Shown in pieces: positions 27,870-37,000 of a DNA stretch of 64,000 nt (the first letter of the stretch is position 1; every line of letters begins with the position of its first letter). The stretch comes from Aquila chrysaetos chrysaetos. Its lineage: Eukaryota > Chordata > Aves > Accipitriformes > Accipitridae. The stretch spans positions 5,305,501-5,369,500 of the forward strand of contig NC_044019.1 of assembly GCF_900496995.4 (NCBI RefSeq). Reading direction: 5' to 3'. A program made the translations under genes and the position numbers. The notes beneath the pieces were generated by a model. It was not told the origin of the DNA. It saw only the letters and a list, made by a program, of their open reading frames with translations, and searched no databases.

Positions 27870-28002
27870 GCGCGGGGCACGCCCCCTCCAGGAGGCTATT
27901 TAAAGAGGAGCTGGTGTGCAACTTTCTCCAACGAGCGGAGAAACTCCGAAGGAGGAGTGAGTCAGTCGGCAGCCTGAATCCCCTCCCTTCCCTTTACTCG
28001 GG
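27870..28002 (+). promoter_or_regulatory. TATA-type promoter and 5' leader of the CCN gene
   Basis: A TATA-like TATTTAAA lies at 27,897-27,904, preceded by a GC/CACCC-type box (gccccctcc, 27,881-27,889). Transcription would be expected to begin roughly 25-30 bp after the TATA motif, near 27,927-27,935, giving a leader of about 70 nt. A perfect AP-1 site, TGAGTCA, sits at 27,958-27,964 inside this leader. Its first three bases form an in-frame stop upstream of the ATG, so the open frame cannot extend further 5'. TATA and AP-1 use is consistent with a rapidly inducible CCN gene; the start site itself is inferred. Confidence 0.65.
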
Positions 28003-28065
28003 ATGTCTGGCAACTTGGGGACAGTGACCTGGACCCTGTTCCTCCTCCTCCTTGCACCTGGCTGG
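28003..28065 (+). CDS. CCN5: CCN exon 1: signal peptide
   Basis: This exon encodes residues 1-21: a short polar start, then a hydrophobic run [11 protein letters not shown], as expected of a secretory signal. The ATG has G at -3, an acceptable Kozak context. An in-frame TGA at 27,958-27,960 precedes it without any intervening ATG in frame. The donor is TGG|GTATGT at 28,066, in phase 0. Having a separate small signal-peptide exon is the standard layout of CCN genes. The exact cleavage site, somewhere around residues 20-26, cannot be fixed by eye. Confidence 0.8.
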
Positions 28066-31000
28066 GTATGTATTGCACTGCAGCAGCTCTGTTTGCTGGC
28101 TGGGCATTGCAGCTTCTTGCTTTGATGCATGCGAATGCTTTAGGCTGAATAACTCTTCCCAGGTGCCACCTGCCTCCAAAGGTTTCCGAGAGAAGTTTGG
28201 CTGTTAGCAGAACAATGCAAATGCACTGTGTAACTAAATCACGCTCGGAGCTGCACCGCGCATAATGCCTGTCAGCTACGGATCTCAAAGCTCTTGGCAA
28301 ATGTGAATGGATTTTTTTTTCACTCTGCTCTTGTGAGCTAGAAGCCAGCCCTGGTTTACAAGAGGGAGAGGTGAAGTCACTGAGTTTATGTCACTGCAAG
28401 GAATAAAAGTCTTGTATCCCCGGTCCTTACCATCACCATCCTTCCCCAGCTGCCACTGAATCCACCCATGTGTTCCCAAAAACAGCGATCCCGAGGGGGA
28501 AATTAGACTGCAGCCTCTCCAGAGCAGGATTTGTGCCTGTTTTTGTGTTAATACAAGTGCTTCACAGAGCAGCTGATTCTGCTTTGGACTTTTATGTGCT
28601 ATTACAGTGCCAGTAATAGCAGGAACATTGCTGCAGTCATTAATGTACCTGAATTGCAGTAAGTGCCTTTTGGATCAGTGAAGAAATCAGGTTCACAGAG
28701 CCACTGTGCCTTGCACAGCTTATTGTGCTGATAGATGCAATAAACTTCTGGTTGATGAGGTCTGTTTGATTGCTCCTGGCAGCACCCAGCATGTGGCAGC
28801 TCCTTTCCTGCCAGGAAAGGCGTCCTGTGCACCTAACACTACTGTGATCTAAGGGTAATTTCTGTGATTTGGAATGGTCATCTTGATTGTTGCTCTAACC
28901 CAGCTTTGGCAGCGTTATATTCATCATATAAATGAAGGCAGTGAATCCCACCACTGTGACACTTTATTATTACCAAATTTATTATTTTTGCCAAGAAAGG
29001 TTGGACCAGATGATCCTTGAGGTCCCTTCCAACCTGGTATTCTATGATTCTGTGATTACTCTGAGGTGATGTCGTTTTCCCTAAACCTGCCAACTGCCTC
29101 GGAAATGGGACTTTTGACTTTCTTTGAGCTCTGAGAGTGGTGTTTAGTGGATCGAGCAAGGAAATGAGAGCTGTTACTCCTGAGTCTGCCTCCTGTGTTG
29201 TTCAGAGGTGAGAGTAGAACCAGGATTGCTGGGAGTCATGTTTAGCTCTGCCAGGCTCAGCCTGGGCCAGTCTTCACGTCTCCACTCTCTGTCTGTGAAA
29301 TGGGGGTAACGATTCTTGTCTCTTGTAATATGCTGTTGTACAATGTGCTGCAGCAACCTTGGGAAGGTGCCTTGAGAGCCTGTGGTGGAGGGAGAGCAGG
29401 TATTATCCACAATAATTCAGTGTTTGGAGTATGTGAATAGCTGTGTTTTGGCTGCTTTATCTACTGCCAGTCTTGGAATGTGAAAGAGAACCAGTTACGT
29501 GTTTATTATATTACTTTTACCTTGCAGTGTTACCTCCTGGCTCCCAAAGCACTTTGCAAACAGCTAGCGCAGCTTCAGAACACTCCTTTCCCAGCCCTTT
29601 GAATGCAGTCACGAGCCCAAACGCATTTTAAAAATCCTCTTTGGTTTGGCCCTCTTAGCTGGTTCCCTGGGCTCATGTGGACATTGGCTGATCAGGAAGG
29701 AGAAGTCCTGACGATGCCACAGAACTGCTGCAGTGGTGTGAGCTTGTGTCCCCCAACTTGAGCCTTCCTGAGGGTGTAGGGGGAAGAGGTTTTATGTGGA
29801 TATGAAGCAGGAAGAACATTCTCACTTTTTCTTTTCCCCCAGGTAACTGGGTTTGGTGCTGGCAGTTGGGAGGAAGCTTGTTCTGGCTTGTCAGCTGAGC
29901 AGATGGGGCCTGGGAGTCAGTGGTGGAGAGCATGTATGGAGCACAGGCAAGGGAGTCCTCTAGTCTGTTTGCACTCCTGTTGTGGCTTGGCCATCACTCA
30001 GCGGTCCTGGGAGTGGCAGATGCACACGTAGTGATTGTGATCGATACGAGAGCTGCCAGCAAAGCCAGGAGCAGGGAGAGCTGATATTCCAGGCTTTAGC
30101 ACTTTCTTAAATCTATAGCCTTGATCTCTGTAAGACTGGTTCTGTTCTGCTGCTCTCAAAGTTCACAGAAATGCACTGCTAACCTCAACAGCAACAAGGT
30201 CAAGGCTGTAGTGAACTTGAAGTTCGGGTCCTGCTCAACGATGGTAAAAGTGTAGTTTTGGGGACAGACCCTTCTGCAGAGGGAAGAAGATTAAATGTTC
30301 TCCAGGTTGAATCCCTCTGCACCCAGGTCAGTGGCATGTTATGTGGAAATGCTGGTCTTTGTGTTATGTGTGGGTCTGTAGCAAAGCCCTGAATGTGAGT
30401 CCTTGCAGTTCTTTGGGACACTTTGGGCAGTTTCAACACTGTATTGAAACAACGCCTAGAAGCAGTCCTTGAAAATAACGCAGGGTGGAGGGTGCTCCAT
30501 GCAAATGCAATATAATCCATTATTTAGCCTCTTTGAAATTGCTGTGAAAGCAAATTAAGTAATGGAGAACTCTAGGAAGTTGGTTCAACGTTGACTTTCT
30601 ACCAGCTGTTCCCAGCTCAAGAAGTTCCCCTTGCCAGGCAGTTATTCAGTGCTGACTGTTGAGTGTGCATGAGCCAAAAAAGATTTCAGCCTATTCTCTC
30701 CTCTCTCTTGGGCCCATGAGAGGAGTGAGAGTTATAAATAGCACGAGCTGACTTTACTCAGAAATAAAACAAGCAAACAGGAGCCCCAGCACACCCTGGG
30801 GCCAGGTGGACTGGGTGATGAAGAGAGGCATGTCTGAGCTGACTGATCAGAAAGTCTTGAAGTATTGAAAAGAGCCCTGCAAATACGGATGAATTGGGCC
30901 TTTTAAGCTGTGCTTCTGCTCACAGGTGGGGGAAATGAGGCACAGCAGAGGTAGGGGTGCAGAGTCACCCGGCAGGTCTCTGGTACGTCGGAGATCTGAG

Positions 31001-34000
31001 TCCAGATGTTCTTGTGCTGAAAAGCAGCCGTAATATAATGAGGAAGTGAAGCTGATTGTGAACAGAAGGTAAAACCAGGTGGTCTAGTTTCTTCGGGTGA
31101 GTTATTAAATGAAATAAACCGCACCAACAATGATTAATGAAGGCAAGAAGAAAAACTCGGTTGGGTTTAATTCCATTGCATTCTCTGTTATCCTGAAAGA
31201 GGTTGGTTTGGTTTGTTTTTCAGTAGGAGAGCTATTTTGAGAGTGTTTCTTTATATGGCCTGTGGCTGACACTGCATTGGAAAATGCTTGTTGTCATTAT
31301 TTTTTTTAAGTGCATGGATTGCATCTTAATATAGGTCCTGTGTTAGGAATGCTTTGCCTCTTTTATGATCTCATGTACCCCCCACCCACTCATCAATGGT
31401 TGAATAACATGTCCTTTTGGCAGCTACAGCGGTTGCATACATGAAAAACAGTAGGAGAGCATTTCTGTATTTTTAGCATCTTTTAATGCACTTTAGCAGT
31501 CGGGAGGAGATCCCTGTGACATGCCAGCTCCCAGCGAGTGGCTCTGAGACTGCCGTCTGAGAACAGCTGGGCTACAGGCAGGAGAGGCTTGTTTCCAAAA
31601 TACTTTGCGCTAGGAGTTTTCAAGGAGAATTACACTGATTCCTGCTGAGCAGGATGAGACTCTGGAGGACTTGTGAGTTAAGATCCCTGTCCTACACCAT
31701 ACTGTGCTGACTGTTACAGAAGTACAAAGCAGTTGGCATCTTCTGACCCCACGTGAGCTAAAGTCAGAGCAGCTGTTTTGAGCAACAGTCAAAACAGCTG
31801 GAAGAGTTTTACTACTGTTATTGGTGACAAACACAATATCCAAGGAAGCTGTTTCACAAGCGAGGGCTGGGTGGGATATAACAAGTGCAAACAGAGCTGT
31901 AGCAAGATATTTTTTTGGCTTCTGTTCCAGGTGTCCCCCCCTCCTGCCTGCCCCGAGGCTCTTTCCAGCTGCTGCAGCCCTTCTCCCTGGGTGGCAGTGG
32001 CCGGGTCTGGCAGCGGAGCCGTGAGGGTTCTGCCCTGTCAGGTGCTTTCATCTTCACCCAGCTCACAGCAATACAGGATCCCAAAGCGTTTTGCTGGCAT
32101 CATCTACGTGCAAGGGTTGTATCAGCCCTGCGGCAGCAGCTGCCCCTGGGGTGGGAGCTGACCCATATCTAGCAACACACAGCATGTGAGCACTGCAAAT
32201 TGGAGCAGTGCTCTTGCATCCCTCTGAACTACCTGGAGAATTTTATTGGGCAGAACAGAAAACCAGGCTAGAGTTGGCACACTGATGTTTCTGAGGAGGT
32301 ATAAGAGGATCTTTAGAGACCATATGCTCTGCACCTTTCAAGCTCGTGGTTTTACATCTTGCCCAAATCTGGGCACATCCAGATCTGAGGCTGGTGTACC
32401 TGCTCCAAACTGATTCAGAACAAGGATGCCACAGACTGAGTTATTGGAGTGTTTGAAGCATCCTGGGTTTTCCAGAGAAGGTAACCCTCCTTCAGACATA
32501 GCCTGATCTCTGTTTAGCTGCTGAAGTGGCATAAAAGCCACAAAAGGTGGGTTTCAAGAGGTGGCCAGCACTTCTGCACTGCTATCAAGTGAGGCAATTG
32601 TAGATTCACAAGGTTCCACGAAAGGTCGGTTGCACTGTGTTCTTTGGAAAAGGGAGAGGAGAGGGTGCATCTCTGGGAATAACAAAGAAAGTATGAGATC
32701 CAGGGGACAGAATGGAACTCAGGAGCCTTTGGGTCAGTTTTCAGCGCTGCTGCAGTCCTGCTGGCTGTCTTTGGGCAAGTCCTTTCGCTATGTACCTCAC
32801 TTTTTCCATCTTCAGACTGGGTCTAATGGTGCTGCTGCAGAGTGCTTCGATAACTTCTCCTGAGCAGTGCTATGTAAAAGCTGGGAATTACTTACTGTTA
32901 ATAATTACTATTTTATTGTTTCCAGAGAAGTGGGGGGCTGAGCTGCATGTGGGACTCCAAGCTACTGCTTGTCCTGTTTGTTTTGGCCCTGCTTCTCAGA
33001 GGCATCTTTTTTTTTTTTCCTTGAGCTCCAGATGAGTTAGGGATGAGGAAGAGATTAGTCTTGCGAGTCCTTGGGAGCTGCACACACATCCTCTGCAGCA
33101 GGGCTCTCCAGTGGAGGGTGAAGTTGGTCTTCCCTCCTCTTGACGGGGTGTCTGTGCTTGAAGCAGAATCGTGTTTTTCATTTCTCTGCCTGGCTGGCTT
33201 GCGGGAGACTCATTCTCTCCATGGCTTGTTTGCCCTCCAGGTAGAACCGCAGGCCTGCACGTATCCATGCCAGTGTCCCTCCCAGCCTCTGCAGTGCCCC
33301 CCTGGCACCAGCCATGTGTTGGATGCCTGTGGTTGCTGCAAGGTGTGTGCCAGGCAGCTTGGCGAGCTCTGTTCCCTGCAGAAACCCTGTGATCATCACA
33401 AGGGACTCTACTGCGACTTCTCCAAAATCCACAGAGGCAGCGGGATCTGCTTAGGTGAGAGCTGTATGTTCTGTTATTGTGCGGTTTTCTTGTGGCCCCT
33501 TCAGACCTCCCAGAAAACCCACGGCATCGTCAGAATTTCCTGCAGCGCTTGGAGCTTCATCCAGCATCACGTTGTGAGATCTGTGCCAGCCCTGCGAGCC
33601 AGCAAATTCACCGATACCTTCACACATGCAACCTACTTCCTCCTGCAATGAAGGATGTTTCCAAAGGCATGAGTTGGGGTTTGGGACTCTCCTTTGTTCC
33701 TGTGACATTATTAGGAGACATCCTCTAACCCTGTAGCACCTGTGGGTAAATACTAGCAATCTGGACTTTTACTGGAAAGTACAGTTGCTTGGAAAATCTC
33801 ACCCAAAATCTCACTGCCTTGCACTGGAGATTAGCATTCTGCACTCGACTGCTTACATGCAAAAGGCATACCATATTTCTGGCTGTAGCACGTGGGTGGA
33901 AAGAGCTGAACAACTCGTTTGCAAAATAGTGTGTAAGTAGAACACAAGAATTACTGAGCCAGGTAAATACAAATGCAGACCTGTTTTCTCTCTTGGTGCC

Positions 34001-37000
34001 TCTTTTCAGCCAGAAAAGAAAAATCTTTTTGATTTTTTTTGTTTAGTAGCTATTTTTAAAGCACGCAAAAATTATTTTGGTGTAGAGGAAAAAAAAGTAT
34101 TTCCTCAGTCTCCTGTTCTTTGTTTAAAAACAAGACTCCTCTGCCCCGTCTTTGCCAGGAGCTGACCATTTTTTTAATCCAAGCTTTTCAAAATAGTGAA
34201 GAAGACACGAGGACTGGAAAGCTGAGGTGAATGCTTTGGGAAGCGTTCAGCCACTGCACGGGGCATCTCTGGAAATGCTCCGGCAACCGCACTACTCACA
34301 CCACCCCGAGACAGGGACGTTGGGGGTTTGGGGTGGAACTGCACTGTTTTGCAGTGCCAGGATCACATACAATTTTTTAAAATCTAAATAATGAATTTAA
34401 CTTTTAGAAGGTGTTTTCTCTTTTCTTATGAGAAGTTTTTATAAGTTGTTTTGTCTTCCTCCCCCAGTTATTGTGATCTTTAGAAGCCACATGCACTTCC
34501 TAGTACTTTCTGCAGGCATTGATACACCTAAGACCTGATGATTGAAGCTTAATAAGGTAAACATAGGCGTAATAACATCCAGTGGGTGTAAGCTGTAGAC
34601 TGCCTAATTAAGACTGGAAATGAGGTGTATGTTTGTGGAGTAAAGGTAGCTAAATCACTGGAACAATTTACTCAGGAGTGTGGAGGAGTCTCCATCTCAG
34701 ACTTCACATGAAGACTGGACATCCGTCTAATAAAAGTGCTTCGTATTCACCATGACTTATGGGTTTGATACAGATTTTGGAGTCAGAGTCCCAGATCCCT
34801 GCTGCGTAGAAAATCAGACTTGAAGACTGCAACTGTCCTTCCTGTCTTTAAATGAGAAATTAAGATTTCCATGGCAAAATTCCCAGATGAACATAGACCA
34901 GGATATCTTCCCTAAATTGGACTGAAGTTTTGGGATGTAATGTCCTTGGGTGATATTTTTCTGATGTCCACAGTGATCTCTTGGCAGATGGGGGATTCCG
35001 GAGGCAGTGAAGGAAGCTGAAGGTGGAGCGATGAATTGAATGAGGAGAAAGATCAGTGTTTGTGAATAGAGAAGAGAGGATTTACAGGTATCCAAGTAAG
35101 ACAGATGTGATGGGAGCAGAGAGGTGTTCAGGTGTCATGGGAAAAGCTGCTAGGTTGGGTACCAGCCTGAAGGCCATATCAGAAGAGATAGGAAGGGAAC
35201 CATCAGAGTGAAAATTACTGTGTATTTGTTTAATGTTAATCACAGTATGTAGCATTTCACGTATTGCAGAGGAATTCTTCCCTTCCTGCAGAGACCTTGG
35301 AGTATCAGAAAGGTAGAGACGATCCCGTAGTAAGTCTAGAGTAGGAAAGCCTAAGGGTGGTAGGGTGGCCTGGGTGGGCGCAGGGAGCTGGCAGAGCTGC
35401 GGCCACTGGAGCGGCTCACTTGAGCTCTGCCATATTCCCTGCAGAAAAGGGCAAAAGTCTCCTTGGCTGGACCTGGTGTTTGGAGGCGGGAGGCGACAGC
35501 GGTGCCAGGCGGAGCTGGTGAAGAAAGAGCCGTCTCACTCCGCTGGCACAATCCGTTTTGGTGCTTTAATTGGATCAGGTCAACAGGAAAGTGAGGTCAT
35601 TGTAGGGTAATGAAGGGCATGACAAAATGATTGAGTTTTGAAAACATAATAAAACCCTCGAGCAGGCTGCCATTCCTTGGGTGGGGAGGAGTGCTGCTGA
35701 GGGAACAGCACGATCAGTTCATTGGGAAAGGGAGAGGGCTTGGGCTAAAAACCAATGAAAGAGGATTTAAAAATAAGTATGAATGGTTGTGTAGAGGGAA
35801 AGTGGATGGCTTCCACTTTGATGGAAAAAGTGAGGATTTTGAAACTTCTAAGTAGGAGCACAGGAGTATTTTTATACCAATGGCATTGAAAAGAGTTGCA
35901 AGTTGAGATCCAGCTCTGGTTAGAAACAAGGCACTAGCAGCCCGGAAGGATTTGTGTCCCCTCAAGGACTAGGTGGGATGGAAAGAGGCTCTTGCTCCTT
36001 GTTTGGTCCAAACACTTAATGTCTGAGACAATGTTCCATGGGCGAGCAGGAGTAAGGGGAAAATAGATCAGGTTTCCTGGTAAGCCTCCACAAGCAGCCA
36101 AGAATCCTTCATTTTGGTAACTTCCCAATAGAGGTTTGCATGGATTTTTTTTGTTTTTTAAGGGTCAGGATTGCAGAAAGCAGCAGCTGATGAGAACTGT
36201 CCAAAAGCAGGATTTCTGTCCTGTGAACAACTCTGAGATTTCAACATTTCATTTCAGGCTGAAAGAAAAAAAAAAATAGAAAAAAAAAAATCTCAAAACT
36301 TTCCATGAGTTATTTAGAATACTCATTTGGCTGTGTCAAAACTTTCCAATTCCATTATATCAAAATGTTTCATCTTGATCTTCATAGTATCTAAAATAAT
36401 TACCCGAGCAAAATGCTTCCCCCTATGGATACTGTCCAACAAGTATTTTGGTTGAGCTATTGTAAGAGCATAAAGGAAATCTTTGATATCAAATTGAAAT
36501 GCTTCAGTTGTTTCTCATTGAAAACATTCCTGACATTGATCTGTGCCTGCAAAACTCTTAATCAAATAAGAGTTTTCTGCTGGAAAACTTCCACAGGAAA
36601 AATTTTGGCTAATACAGACGTAAGAACTTGTGAGCGTTGCTCGCACTCCCAGACTGAAGATTGCTCCTATGTGTCAGATATTGTTGCATTTCCTTTTTTG
36701 CTCATTTAAGTTTTATCGGGAAGGAGTGAAAGACTCATAGGAGGGCTGGAGATGAGAGATCTGGAGATCAGAACAGAGAGAAATAGAAAAAGTTGTGGCT
36801 GGAAGGATTCATGCATCACAGAGGAGCCAAAAAGGTCATAAACCCAAAGTGTTATTTTCCTTTTGTACATACCTTTAGATATGTGGGGAACCAACTGCTC
36901 TTAGGAGAATGTTGCCTTTGGTCTCCTAAGAGTAACGAGGAGCAAAGCCGCTGGCTCATGTGTCACGTCAGGAATGCATCTTGCACAACACCGCTGCCTG

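Larger units (their letters stand above)
20000..27870. other. Upstream flank of the CCN gene
   Basis: This is noncoding-looking sequence leading to the CCN promoter. It holds a CR1 tail near 21,552-21,607, a MIR-type relic near 22,070-22,190, a 43-bp tandem duplication at 26,871-26,956 and a 20-bp one at 27,154-27,193. A short open stretch at 25,876-25,943 has exon-like splice signals but no identifiable product. Distal enhancers of the CCN gene may lie here, but no site can be singled out by reading alone. Confidence 0.5.
28066..33240 (+). other. CCN intron 1 (5.2 kb)
   Basis: The intron runs from GTATGT to a pyrimidine-rich ...TTTGCCCTCCAG acceptor. It contains a CR1 tail (28,995-29,057), MIR-type relics (29,210-29,375 and 32,715-32,925 on +, 30,925-31,015 on -) and otherwise unremarkable sequence. 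Its 5.2 kb length is unlike CCN1 and CCN2, whose introns are very short. No internal exon with a CCN-like sequence was seen. Confidence 0.75.
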
